Below, one piece after another: positions 23,613-32,084 of a stretch of DNA of 46,419 nt. Every line of letters starts with the position of its first letter. Position 1 is the stretch's first letter. Below the pieces are notes generated by a model. That model made no database searches. It was not told where the DNA came from and worked only from the letters and a program-made list of their open reading frames with translations. A program made the translations under genes and the position numbers. Origin of the DNA: Verrucomicrobiota bacterium (GTDB taxonomy: Bacteria; Verrucomicrobiota; Verrucomicrobiia; JABWAM01; JAHFSZ01); NCBI GenBank assembly GCA_023265515.1, contig JAHFSZ010000003.1, forward strand, positions 22,889-69,307. Reading direction: 5' to 3'.

Positions 23613-24554
23613 ATGATCCGGAAATTTTTAAACCAAAGCACACTTACTTTTGTCGTTTTTTTGTCGCTGGCCTCAGCTTCGTTCGGCCAGTCCACCAATT
23701 ATGTGGAGAAGTCATCGATCGAGGAGGAGTTGGGGTCCGCCGCGTCCGGGGTCAACAACCCGGCTGTTAATGTCGGCTCGAGAGTCGTGGGCGCGGCCGT
23801 GGCGTCCCTCACGAGCGGGGCACCCAAGTCTCAGGGCTTCCAGTTCAAGGACCCGGTGATCTCGCCCAGCGGCACCTACCGGTATTATCACGATTCATCG
23901 ACTCCTGCGGGTTTTGGCGGCCATGACTGGAGCGCTGAGTTCAGCCTCGACGCGGACATCTACGACGGGCTGATCACGGGCGTCTTTTACCAGCGTCTCA
24001 CCCGGAACGGCCACAACAGCACGGGGACGAGCGAGGATCTCGATTCGGACTCCGTTTCGCTGTATGCGGCCAAACGCTTCATCGATTTGATCAACGCCGG
24101 CGCCGCCTACAATCTCTCCATCGCCGACCACGACCTGCAGGGCACCGCCATCGCCAGCCTGGACCGGACTTCCAACGGTTTCACCGCCTTCACCGGCGTC
24201 AGCGATAAGCTGGACGACTGGTTTCTATCGAGCACGCTGTCATTTACTTACGCCCATGACAACTACCGGGTCCAGCCATACCTGGATACGGGGCTCATCA
24301 CCCTGGCCAATGAGGTGAGCTACGACGTGGTCGACTTTTTCACCCTGGGCCTTGCGTTCAGCTACAACAACTTCGTCATCCAGGACACGTTTCCCGGTGT
24401 GACCGCGGTGGACGATGATTACTGGATGGTCGGTCCGCGTTTCCGCTTTTTTCCGACGGATGAATTGACGGTGAGCCTCGATCTCGACACGGAGGAGGGG
24501 TTCAGGCATTATGATGCTTACACCGTGCGTGTCGGGTGCAACTATGCGTTCTAA
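23613..24554 (+). CDS. Predicted outer-membrane beta-barrel protein
   Basis: This 313-residue protein has a signal peptide (FVVFLSLASASFGQ). The rest shows alternating hydrophobic/polar strands with many aromatic residues (WSAEFSLDADIYDGLITGVFYQRL, here in two overlapping strands) and a C-terminal phenylalanine (NYAF), the usual signal for outer-membrane barrel assembly. It resembles the barrel of autotransporters but has no passenger. The start is preceded by GGAG at a good distance. Its stop overlaps the start of the FecR-domain gene by 11 bp (ATGCGTTCTAA), so the two are translationally coupled and probably work together. The 115-bp spacer after lepB shows nothing recognised. Confidence 0.75.
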   Translation: MIRKFLNQSTLTFVVFLSLASASFGQSTNYVEKSSIEEELGSAASGVNNPAVNVGSRVVGAAVASLTSGAPKSQGFQFKDPVISPSGTYRYYHDSSTPAGFGGHDWSAEFSLDADIYDGLITGVFYQRLTRNGHNSTGTSEDLDSDSVSLYAAKRFIDLINAGAAYNLSIADHDLQGTAIASLDRTSNGFTAFTGVSDKLDDWFLSSTLSFTYAHDNYRVQPYLDTGLITLANEVSYDVVDFFTLGLAFSYNNFVIQDTFPGVTAVDDDYWMVGPRFRFFPTDELTVSLDLDTEEGFRHYDAYTVRVGCNYAF

Positions 24555-25629
24555 AAGACCGGCCGTTGTCGGCTGGTTTTCCGCTCTGGGCATCTTTCTT
24601 TTGGCGCAGGCTTTCGCGTTGAAAGCCGAGCCGTTTGACCAGTTCACCGTCGAAAAAATCCGCGGTGACTCGTGCGACATCAAGGCCAAAGGCGCGCAGG
24701 ATTGGGGGAAGGCCGCCGAGGGCGCCGTCCACCCGGCAGGCTCGGCGGGCAGGACGGGCGGCGGCAGCACGATCACGCTGGCGTTCGACGAGAAGAACCG
24801 CTTCCGCATCCTTCCCCACACCGAGGTTGTTGTCAGTGTTTCGACGCGCGACGCGCGATTTCGCAAGGTGATCGACCTGTCGATGAAGGCGGGCAACGTT
24901 GAAGTCGATCTGGATGCCTTTCCGGAAAACTATCAATTTAAAGTGCAAACGCCCACGGCGGTCTGCGGCGCGGTCGGCACGCGTTTCAAGGTCGAGACCA
25001 GTGCCGGCCGGAATAACTCCTTCCAGACCGAGCAAGGGTCGATCTTTGCCGGGTCGCGCGAGGACGGCAGTTTCTACGCTCCGTCGATCAAGGCCGGCCA
25101 GAAGCTCGAGGCGGATGCCGCCCCGGGCCGGGAAAACTCCTACACGCGTCTGAAGGTCGAGGGGGGCAAGATGCCGGTGGCTTTTGGCTCGCGTGACCGG
25201 AATATGGATGTCGGCGATGGAAGCGTCGTCAAGACGGCCCAGGAGCGCAGCAGCAGCACGGGCCAGGTGGCTTTGAAGGTGGAGGGCGGATCCGTCGGCG
25301 GGCGCGGGTCGGGCCAGTACGTGATGAAGGACGGCAAGATCGAGGACCTTTCCGACGATCATGCTGGCGCCGGCCTGGTTGACGATTATGTCTCGCTGGC
25401 GGAAAAGGAAGGCGCCCTCCAGGCAAGACTCGAAAAGGCGAAGGCTGCGGGGGCTTCCGCATCCGAAATTTCGGGTTTGGAACAGGAGTTGAACGAGGCG
25501 GCGCAGAAAGCGACTGAAAAGCGCAAGGCGCTCTTCCAGCACCGGGATGTGATCCGCCGCGCGGTCCGCAGCGGCGTCGACGCCATCCGCAACCGGCCGG
25601 CCCAGGCTCCCCGCAGTCCCAGCCACTGA
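24544..25629 (+). CDS. FecR-domain periplasmic protein with C-terminal coiled coil
   Basis: The protein has 361 residues from ATG 24544, chosen because it places a signal sequence/anchor (VVGWFSALGIFLLAQAFALKAE) at the front. A FecR-type beta-helical domain spans about 80-190, with FRILPHTEVVV, MKAGNVEVDLDAF and the signature QTPTAVCGAVGTRFKVE. A glycine/serine-rich stretch follows, then an acidic-basic coiled coil (about 285-325). FecR domains sense signals from outer-membrane proteins; classically they control sigma factors, but in many PVC bacteria and cyanobacteria they accompany CHASE2 proteins. Here it overlaps the barrel gene upstream and precedes a caspase-like gene by 17 bp and a CHASE2 cyclase, so it may bridge outer and inner membrane. 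Confidence 0.82.
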   Translation: MRSKRPAVVGWFSALGIFLLAQAFALKAEPFDQFTVEKIRGDSCDIKAKGAQDWGKAAEGAVHPAGSAGRTGGGSTITLAFDEKNRFRILPHTEVVVSVSTRDARFRKVIDLSMKAGNVEVDLDAFPENYQFKVQTPTAVCGAVGTRFKVETSAGRNNSFQTEQGSIFAGSREDGSFYAPSIKAGQKLEADAAPGRENSYTRLKVEGGKMPVAFGSRDRNMDVGDGSVVKTAQERSSSTGQVALKVEGGSVGGRGSGQYVMKDGKIEDLSDDHAGAGLVDDYVSLAEKEGALQARLEKAKAAGASASEISGLEQELNEAAQKATEKRKALFQHRDVIRRAVRSGVDAIRNRPAQAPRSPSH

Positions 25630-25646
25630 GACCGGGACTTTTCACC

Positions 25647-26489
25647 ATGCATCGAGCCTTTTGCGGGCTGTTCTTTTTGCTATCCACCAGCGGGTGGAAC
25701 ACACGCGCGGCTGAACCCGGCGACTACCGCTTCGCCCAGCCGGTCCGGGTCGCCACGGCCAGCTGCACGCATTTTGAATGGGTGAGCGACCTGCCGGTTT
25801 GTCTGGAAACGGCGAGGCTTCTCGAGCGCTCGGCGACCGGAAAGTTCGGTCTTCCCGCCGACCGCATTGAATCCTGGACCAACGGGACCTCGGAGGAATT
25901 TCTGGGCTGGCTCAAAACGGTTGAGGATAAGGGCGCTCCCGACGCCTCGTTGATTTTTTACTTCGTCACGCATCAGCAGAAAGACGGAAGCTTCAGATTT
26001 TCCAAGGGGGCCGATCTCTCTCCAGCGCGCTTCGTCGAGGCGGTCAACCATTTGGCTCGCCGCTATGACCGCGTGGTGCTGGTCAACGACTGCTGTTATG
26101 GCGCGGTCCTGGAGGGCGGCGGAAAGTTTTATCAAAATGTCATTCGCGTCTACGCCGCTTCCGAAGAGGAACAAGCCTTCAATCTCCGGTTCGGAAAAGG
26201 GCCTTATGGAATGGAGGAATTTTTGAAGGAAGGGCGCGCCTATCTGAAGAAACGCATGAGCTGGGACCCGCCGGGCATGACTTTTCTCGGCATCGTGGGG
26301 CTCAAGGCGGCGCTGGAAATGTCGAAAGATGCGGGCTCCCCGGTGGATCTTCAGACCTTCTTCCGCCGTTTGACCACTGCCCGGGATTTGTACGACACCT
26401 CCATCCGGCAGAAAAATGTCCAGCACATCGTTCTGGTGCCGGCGACAGCCAATTTTGAGATTCTAGTCAGGCAAGGCCGTGGCTCGTGA
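25647..26489 (+). CDS. Secreted caspase-like (clan CD) protein
   Basis: This 280-residue protein has a signal peptide (cleavage near residue 21). The middle has a caspase-hemoglobinase pattern. A hydrophobic strand ends in the putative catalytic histidine (SLIFYFVTHQQ, His109), and about 40 residues later another strand leads into an Asp-Cys-Cys (VVLVNDCCYGAVLEG, Cys149/Cys150). In caspases and legumains the pattern is a strand ending in HG and a strand ending in DxC; here the glycine after His is missing, so it may be an unusual or inactive member. No leucine-rich or CHAT features are seen. It sits between the FecR protein and the CHASE2 cyclase. A peptidase activated in the periplasm is an inference. 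Confidence 0.6.
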   Translation: MHRAFCGLFFLLSTSGWNTRAAEPGDYRFAQPVRVATASCTHFEWVSDLPVCLETARLLERSATGKFGLPADRIESWTNGTSEEFLGWLKTVEDKGAPDASLIFYFVTHQQKDGSFRFSKGADLSPARFVEAVNHLARRYDRVVLVNDCCYGAVLEGGGKFYQNVIRVYAASEEEQAFNLRFGKGPYGMEEFLKEGRAYLKKRMSWDPPGMTFLGIVGLKAALEMSKDAGSPVDLQTFFRRLTTARDLYDTSIRQKNVQHIVLVPATANFEILVRQGRGS

Positions 26490-26553
26490 TTCCTGCAACC
26501 TGCGGATCAGACTGAAGGACGCGTTTTAAAAGGCGACGGCCTCGATTATCTTC

Positions 26554-26583
26554 TTCACCCGCGAGTCGCAAAGACGCTATACA
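26554..26583 (+). promoter_or_regulatory. Putative promoter of the CHASE2 cyclase, start-proximal
   Basis: TTCACC (26554-26559) and TATACA (26578-26583) are 18 bp apart. A start 7 nt after the -10 falls exactly on the ATG at 26590, so this transcript would be leaderless. It gives the cyclase its own promoter inside the cluster. Confidence 0.45.
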
Positions 26584-26589
26584 AACCCA

Positions 26590-29004
26590 ATGCCAGGTAA
26601 GCACCGCACGACGCTTGCGATTTTGCTGATCTGCACCGTCATTGCCGTCGTCGCTTCGTTGGTCAGCTCCTCAGGTTGGCTGGAAATCTACGAGCTGAAG
26701 ATGATCAACGCCCAGTTCCAACTCCGGTACTGGCTGCGAAGCGGCCTGAATCGTGTCCGCGTGAGCGACCGGGTTGTGCTCGCCGGGATCGATGCAAAGA
26801 CTGTGGATCCGTCCTTTTCGAATTTTTCCGACCGTTGGGGAACGGGGGGGTGGTGGACAAGAGATCACTGGGTTCGCGCGATGGAATATCTGGCATATTA
26901 CAAACCGAAAGTCTTTGCATGCGATGTCTTTTTCAGTCCGCATCGGACGCGCTTTAGAGATACATCCGCCTACCAGCAGGACACCATCGATTCGGTCGAA
27001 CAAACCATCCGACAGAAGAAGGCCGGACTGCGGGATTTGGCGAAAGGAGAAAAGTTCCCGCGACTCGAGATTCTCGACATCATTGACGATTCAGGGAGCA
27101 ACACGCTCGCAAGCCGGTTTTTCGACATCGAAGACGCCCGCGCTAACGGAGAGAAGATGCCCCAGTTCGTGATCCCATTTTACTTTAATCGCAGGCAGGA
27201 GAATTCCTCGGAGCCGTGGGCCGCGGAGAAGGACTCCGAAAAAATCGACCGTTTGAAGCGTCAATCGATTCCTCCGAGTTGTCTTTCGGGCGTGCCGGCG
27301 GATTATCCTTTTGCCGACAGTGCGACGCTGCCGTTCGATTCGCTGCTGGATGCCCCAGTGACTCTGGGTTTCATCGACGTACCCCGCGATCCCGAGGACG
27401 GAAACATCCGGCGGGTTCCCCTGGTCCAGGGTTTTCGCGATCCGCGGTCGGGCACGCCTGTGTTCCTGCCGTCGTTATCGCTGGCCGCGTGCCTCTTGGA
27501 CATGGGTATCCCGCTCGAAACACTCGGCACGGAGCAACCGGGATCGGGAATCCGCGTGGAATTTGGCAAGGAAATCCATCTTTGGAACAAGGATCGCCAT
27601 CTACGCATCCCCATTGACCTGCGAGGATCCATGTTTTTGAACTTCGAGGGAAAAATCCGGGATTTTCCGCAGGTATCGTTCGTGGACATGATCCGCGGCG
27701 GCCGGGCGAAGGAAGTCCGCGACCTTCTGCAGGACCGGGTGGTGATTGCCGGCGTGACATTCACGGGCGGCACGGATGTCGGCCCGTGTGCCATCGATTC
27801 CAACGTTCCGCTGGCGTTCATTCACATGACGGCAGTCGATGATATCCTGCGGCAAAGTTTTCTGCGCCCGGCCGGCCGTTGGACTCGAACCGGAATTCTT
27901 TTCGCCCTTCTTGCGCTCGTCGGATGGATTAATTCCACCTCGCGGGCGCGAGTCAGCGGCTTCGGGACGTTTTTTCTGCTCCTGGGGTATATTACTGCCG
28001 CGTTTCTGCTCTTCTTTTCCAACATCGCCAGCCTGCCAGTGGTCGTCCCGGCCCTCTCCTTGATCATCGGGTTTGCTGCGATTTCACTCTTCCGATACCA
28101 GGTGGAGCAGAAGGGGCGGATTGATATCCGGAAAAAATTCTCCTCGATGGTTTCCGGGGATCTTCTGGAGCGGATGGAGGAGAACCCCGAAAGCCTGGCC
28201 CTTGGCGGCGAGCGGCGCGACGTGACAGTTTTCTTTTCCGACGTGGCGGGATTCACGCACGTCGCGGAGACCCTGACACCGGAGAAACTGGTCGAGGTGA
28301 TCAACACGTACCTGACGCCGATGACCGAAATCATCCTTTTGAGCCACGGGTATTTGAACAAGTTCCTGGGTGACGGGATCATGGCGGTGTGGGGCGCGCC
28401 TTTGCCGCAGGCGAACCACGCCGAACGGGCGTGCCTGGCGGCTTTGGCCCAACAGCGGAAGATTGACGAGCTCCGGCCGCTCTTCCGCGAAAAGTTCGGC
28501 GTCGAGCTGAAGGTTCGCATGGGCATCAACACCGGCCCGGTCGACGCGGGCAACATGGGCTCGCTCAACCGGTTCGAATACACGGTTATGGGCGACTCGG
28601 TGAACCTGGCGGCGCGCCTGGAGCCGGCCAACAAGGACTACGGCACCCGGATCCTGATCGGTCGGGGGACCTTCGAGCAAATCCGCGGGAAGGACTTCGC
28701 GGTTCGCCTGCTCGACCGGATTGTCGTCGAGGGCAAAACAGAGCCCGCCGAAATCTACGAGCTGTCGGGCATGGAGGGCGACCAGTCGCCGCGGGATCGA
28801 GAGGCCGTTGGGTTATTCGAGGGGGGATTGCGGCTTTACTGGGAGCGGAAATGGGACCAGGCCTTGGAGTGTTTTGAGGGTGCCCTGAAGATTGTTCCCG
28901 GCGACGCGGCGGTGGGCCTGTTCATCCGGCGGGTGAAAGCGTGCCGGCAAACGCCTCCCCCCGCGGAGTGGAACGGTGTGTACGTCAGGGAAGGAAAAAG
29001 TTAG
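26590..29004 (+). CDS. CHASE2-domain class III adenylate cyclase
   Basis: This 804-residue inner-membrane receptor probably makes cAMP. It has an N-terminal helix (about 9-26), a periplasmic CHASE2 sensor (about 30-420, with VVLAGIDAKTVDP, PVTLGFIDVPRDPEDGNIRR and DRVVIAGVTFTGGTDV) and three helices (about 433-501). A linker and a class III cyclase domain (about 540-720) follow. Metal ligands are Asp551 (FFSDVAGFT) and Asp595 (FLGDGIMAVWG). Lys591 before FLGD and a Thr in RFEYTVMGDSVN favour ATP over GTP, and VNLAARLE gives the transition-state Asn/Arg. The last 80 residues look TPR-like (ALECFEGALKI). It follows barrel, FecR and caspase-like genes, suggesting an envelope signal relay. Effector proteins are not in the window. 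Confidence 0.92.
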   Translation: MPGKHRTTLAILLICTVIAVVASLVSSSGWLEIYELKMINAQFQLRYWLRSGLNRVRVSDRVVLAGIDAKTVDPSFSNFSDRWGTGGWWTRDHWVRAMEYLAYYKPKVFACDVFFSPHRTRFRDTSAYQQDTIDSVEQTIRQKKAGLRDLAKGEKFPRLEILDIIDDSGSNTLASRFFDIEDARANGEKMPQFVIPFYFNRRQENSSEPWAAEKDSEKIDRLKRQSIPPSCLSGVPADYPFADSATLPFDSLLDAPVTLGFIDVPRDPEDGNIRRVPLVQGFRDPRSGTPVFLPSLSLAACLLDMGIPLETLGTEQPGSGIRVEFGKEIHLWNKDRHLRIPIDLRGSMFLNFEGKIRDFPQVSFVDMIRGGRAKEVRDLLQDRVVIAGVTFTGGTDVGPCAIDSNVPLAFIHMTAVDDILRQSFLRPAGRWTRTGILFALLALVGWINSTSRARVSGFGTFFLLLGYITAAFLLFFSNIASLPVVVPALSLIIGFAAISLFRYQVEQKGRIDIRKKFSSMVSGDLLERMEENPESLALGGERRDVTVFFSDVAGFTHVAETLTPEKLVEVINTYLTPMTEIILLSHGYLNKFLGDGIMAVWGAPLPQANHAERACLAALAQQRKIDELRPLFREKFGVELKVRMGINTGPVDAGNMGSLNRFEYTVMGDSVNLAARLEPANKDYGTRILIGRGTFEQIRGKDFAVRLLDRIVVEGKTEPAEIYELSGMEGDQSPRDREAVGLFEGGLRLYWERKWDQALECFEGALKIVPGDAAVGLFIRRVKACRQTPPPAEWNGVYVREGKS

Positions 29005-29020
29005 CACGATAAGGTCAGGG

Positions 29021-30148
29021 ATGTTCACGCGTCGAATCACCATCTGTCGTCTGTTTGGAATCGCGATCCACATCGATATGAGCTGGCTCTTGATCGCAGG
29101 ACTCGTGATCTGGAGCTTCGCGGTGAACTATTTTCCGCAGGAAATCCGCGGCCTGCCGGCGAGCGTCTATTTGCTGATGGGCTTCGGGGTGGCGGCCGGC
29201 CTGCTTTTTTCGATCATCTTTCACGAGATGTCCCACTGCATCGTTGCCAAACAGCAGGGGATCGCGATCCAGGGCATCACCCTTTTTTTATTTGGCGGCG
29301 TGGCCGAGATGGAAGAGGAGCCGCCCAGCCCAAAATCGGAATTCCTGATGACCATCGCAGGCCCGCTCGCGAGCCTCTTGCTGGCGGCCGTTTTCTGGCT
29401 CATCGCGAGGCTTTTCCAAACGCCGGGGTGGGGCCTCATCGTCAGCAAGGTCTTTGGTTACCTGATGATGATGAATTTTGGGCTCGCCATTTTCAACATG
29501 ATCCCGGCTTTTCCGCTCGATGGGGGCAGGATCCTGCGCTCGCTGCTCTGGGGCTGGAAAGGAAGCCTGCGATGGGCCACGGGAATCGCCACCTCTCTCG
29601 GATCGGGTTTCGGGATCATCCTGATCGTCGCGGGCATGCTCCTGGTCGTCAATCAGCAGTGGGGCGGCATCTGGTGGGTTCTGATCGGCATGTTTGTGCG
29701 ATACGCCGCGCAGATGTCGTACCAGCAGATGCTGGTCCGGCGCGGTCTTGAGGGCGAGCCGGTGCGCAGGTTCATGCGGGAAAACCCGGTCACGGTTGGG
29801 CCTTCGGTGAATCTGCGCGAGTTCGTCGAGAATTACGTCTACCGGCACCACTTCAAGATGTTCCCGGTGCTGGAAAATGGACGGCTGACGGGGTGCGCGA
29901 CCACGAGCCGCCTCAAGGAGATCCCCATCGAGCAGTGGAATGGTAAAACGGTGTCAGACATCTTCCAACCCTGCTCTCAGGAGAACACAATCGATCCGGG
30001 TGCGGACGCCATGAAGGCGTTGACTCGGATGAACCGCAACCGGGCAAGTCGCCTGATGGTGGTCGAGAACGGCCAGCTCAAGGGGATTCTCTCGCTGAAG
30101 GACCTGCTGGATTTCCTCTCACTGAAAATCGAGCTCGAAGAGGAATGA
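29021..30148 (+). CDS. Site-2 protease family zinc metalloprotease with tandem CBS domains
   Basis: This 375-residue polytopic protein is of the M50B (SpoIVFB-like) group. It has an active site FHEMSH (His68, Glu69, His72) in a membrane helix and a third ligand region FNMIPAFPLDGGR (Asp167). Two cytoplasmic CBS domains follow (about 245-370, MRENPVTVG and DIFQPCSQENTIDPG). CBS pairs bind adenine nucleotides, so proteolysis may respond to energy state or to cyclase products; that is inference. The start at ATG 29021 (with AAGG and AGGG just upstream) fits the typical N-terminus ITICRLFGIAIHIDMSWL. It is 16 bp after the cyclase stop, so probably in the same transcript. Its stop is one base from the stop of the convergent thioredoxin gene. 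Confidence 0.92.
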   Translation: MFTRRITICRLFGIAIHIDMSWLLIAGLVIWSFAVNYFPQEIRGLPASVYLLMGFGVAAGLLFSIIFHEMSHCIVAKQQGIAIQGITLFLFGGVAEMEEEPPSPKSEFLMTIAGPLASLLLAAVFWLIARLFQTPGWGLIVSKVFGYLMMMNFGLAIFNMIPAFPLDGGRILRSLLWGWKGSLRWATGIATSLGSGFGIILIVAGMLLVVNQQWGGIWWVLIGMFVRYAAQMSYQQMLVRRGLEGEPVRRFMRENPVTVGPSVNLREFVENYVYRHHFKMFPVLENGRLTGCATTSRLKEIPIEQWNGKTVSDIFQPCSQENTIDPGADAMKALTRMNRNRASRLMVVENGQLKGILSLKDLLDFLSLKIELEEE

Positions 30149-30149
30149 T

Positions 30150-30869
30150 TCAGCGCCGCAGTTTTTTCAGCTCGGCGATGAAGGCCGCGGGCCCGCCTTC
30201 CATATAGCCGAGCGTGCCGACCTGACGGCCCTGCGAGTCCAGGATGACAACCGTGGGAAACCCGGAAATGTGGTATTGTCCGGCGAGGCGGTCGTTCTGC
30301 TGCTTGACGTTCGCAGGCAGCGCCGTGTGCTTTGGAAAGTCCACTTTCAAGAGGACCAGGTTTTGCTCCGCATAGTCCTTGAATTCCTGCCTGCTGAAGA
30401 CTTCCGCATCGAGCTTCTTGCACCAGCCGCACCAGTCCGAGCCTGTGAAATCCATCAGCAGGAGCTTGTTTTCCTCCCGGGCGTACTGGGATGCCTTCGG
30501 ATGATCCTCGAGCCATTCGAAAGCGCGCGGCGGTTTCGATTTCGAGATGATGACGGGCTTGGGTCCCGACGGAGACGATGATTTGGGGGCTCGTCCCACA
30601 TCCTCGGCGCGGCACAGCCCGGTCAGGAACTTTCCGTCCTGTCCAAGGTAGCTGATATGGACCATGCCGGGGGCATCGGCGGGCTTGCCAATTTCAAGTT
30701 TGGTTCCCGCATTGAATTGGCCGATCTGCTTGTCAGGCGCGGCAACATCGAACACGCCGATGGGTTCGGTGCAGAGATACGGTTCCGCGGATGCCTCCAC
30801 GGTCGCAAGCAAAAACGCGGCTCCCATCAGCGGCAGAAATAAATTCAGATGACACACACAGCGTTGCAT
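30150..30869 (-). CDS. Secreted thioredoxin-fold protein with N-terminal SH3-like region
   Basis: This 239-residue periplasmic protein has a signal peptide (FLPLMGAAFLLATVEASA). Residues 30-95 resemble a bacterial SH3-like barrel (EPIGVFDVAAPDKQIGQFNAGTKLEIG). A basic/Pro-Ser linker leads to a thioredoxin domain with the active site DWCGWCKKL (Cys147, Cys150) and the cis-proline loop SGFPTVVIL. The WCGWC motif and the following helix (DAEVFSRQEFKDYAEQNLVLLKVD) are like the DsbD-gamma/thiol:disulfide group, so it probably reduces or forms disulfides in envelope proteins. It is convergent with the site-2 protease gene. Confidence 0.88.
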   Translation of the reverse strand: MQRCVCHLNLFLPLMGAAFLLATVEASAEPYLCTEPIGVFDVAAPDKQIGQFNAGTKLEIGKPADAPGMVHISYLGQDGKFLTGLCRAEDVGRAPKSSSPSGPKPVIISKSKPPRAFEWLEDHPKASQYAREENKLLLMDFTGSDWCGWCKKLDAEVFSRQEFKDYAEQNLVLLKVDFPKHTALPANVKQQNDRLAGQYHISGFPTVVILDSQGRQVGTLGYMEGGPAAFIAELKKLRR

Positions 30870-30923
30870 TCGAACAAATTTCTAGCAGAAACTCCGGTTC
30901 GCGCCAAGGCCCGCGTAGAAGAA

Positions 30924-31619
30924 CTAATCGGCCAGTTTGGAAACCATCTCGCGGACCAGCGCATAGGTTTCCGGGAAGTGCCGGACCATCAGCTTGGCCT
31001 CGGGCGAGGGATCTGGATTGTAAATGGCCGAGAAGAGTTCGGCGAAGGCCTCCTTGCGCCCGCCGATGCTGGGTGTCAGAAAGTAGGCGAGGGATTCGAG
31101 ATGGTTTGTGTTGGGCCGGTCGGCCAGAAGCGCCGCCTTTTCGCGCTCAAACGTATTCACGAACACGCTCGCCTGGCTGAACCCCTGATGAAAATCGATG
31201 GCATGGCCGATTTCGTGGTGAAGGACCTGGGAAACCCTTGCCATATCGATCCGTTCAAGCCGCGCGTTTCCGGCTCCATTTTCAAAGCGCTTGAATTCCG
31301 GCAGATAGACCGTGCCCCGGTCGTGCAGTCCTTCGCTCATATCCCAAGTGCTGCCTTGAGGGTAACCGCGGGGCGTCAGACCTTTTAAATCAGGGCGAAT
31401 TTGTGTCAGGCAAGGCCCTGAGATCAGTTCCACGTCCTTTTTGGAGAACCAACTTTGAAGCTCACGAGGAAAATAGCCGATCGATCGGTCGATCGTCTTG
31501 GTGAACGTGGGGGAAAGATCGTCGGAAAATTGGGGCTTGAGCTGGTTTTCGGCACTCGAATCGAAGAGCGCGACCCCTAATAGCACATAGCCCAGAAAGC
31601 CCGTTAGGAACCCTCTCAC
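30924..31619 (-). CDS. Secreted zinc metallopeptidase (gluzincin-like, HExxH)
   Basis: This 231-residue protein has a signal sequence (FLTGFLGYVLLGVALFDSSA). The zinc site is LHHEIGHAIDFHQG (His135, Glu136, His139), with a likely third ligand Glu194 in EAFAELFSAIYN. The arrangement, with a long helix between the HEIGH and the Glu, is that of secreted gluzincin peptidases that cut peptide linkers or cell-wall proteins; the closest fold named by pattern is the M34/ATLF-type catalytic domain. The substrate is unknown. The start is GTG at 31619. A strong promoter lies just upstream in an AT-rich patch unlike the rest of the window. It follows no obvious operon. Confidence 0.78.
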   Translation of the reverse strand: MRGFLTGFLGYVLLGVALFDSSAENQLKPQFSDDLSPTFTKTIDRSIGYFPRELQSWFSKKDVELISGPCLTQIRPDLKGLTPRGYPQGSTWDMSEGLHDRGTVYLPEFKRFENGAGNARLERIDMARVSQVLHHEIGHAIDFHQGFSQASVFVNTFEREKAALLADRPNTNHLESLAYFLTPSIGGRKEAFAELFSAIYNPDPSPEAKLMVRHFPETYALVREMVSKLAD

Positions 31620-31636
31620 ACTTATAATAAATACGA

Positions 31637-31665
31637 TATTTATGGAGTATCAACATTTATGTCAA
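31637..31665 (-). promoter_or_regulatory. Consensus-like promoter of the metallopeptidase gene
   Basis: On the minus strand a perfect TTGACA (31660-31665) and TAAATA (31637-31642, 5/6) are exactly 17 bp apart. Transcription would start near 31630, about 11 nt before the GTG start codon. It is the best sigma-70-type promoter seen in the window. Confidence 0.6.
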
Positions 31666-31928
31666 AATAGTCTTAATTAGACATTATGCTAGTTCAACCC
31701 GTATTTTCGGTTAAAAATTAGTTTTTCTGATGAAAGATGGATTCCCGCAATCTGCCGGGGGATCTGCGAGCCTCCGCATGACCTGTCTGCAAGGAAAAAG
31801 ATCGCACAACGTCCGAAGTAAAATACCTTGGACAGAAATAAGACGCCACCTTTGAGATTTGCGGACCCTTTCTGCATTTTTGAGGACAGATACCAGGTGG
31901 CCGCCAACCCACCGCCGCAAACAAAAAA
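31666..31928. other. Intergenic stretch between the metallopeptidase promoter and tRNA-Leu
   Basis: These roughly 260 bp hold no convincing gene on either strand. The first part (to about 31720) is strongly AT-rich; the rest returns to normal composition. No clear terminator, heptad repeat or RNA fold was found by eye. Confidence 0.5.
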
Positions 31929-32011
31929 TGCCCGAGGAGGGACTTGAACCCACACACTGTTGCCAGTACTGGATTTTGAGTCCAGCGCGTCTGCCATTCC
32001 GCCACTCGGGC
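31929..32011 (-). tRNA. tRNA-Leu (anticodon CAA)
   Basis: Read on the minus strand, an 83-nt class II tRNA starts GCCCGAG at 32011 and ends CTCGGGC plus discriminator A at 31929. The anticodon loop is CTCAAAA (CAA). The long variable arm forms a stem, and the T-loop is the canonical TTCAAGT. CCA is not encoded. Confidence 0.97.
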
Positions 32012-32084
32012 GAGTGCAAACTTTTGATTATGCGATTTTTTCTGGGCGAGTCAACTGCCGCGGGTTGCCACTCAGCCTGACCGC

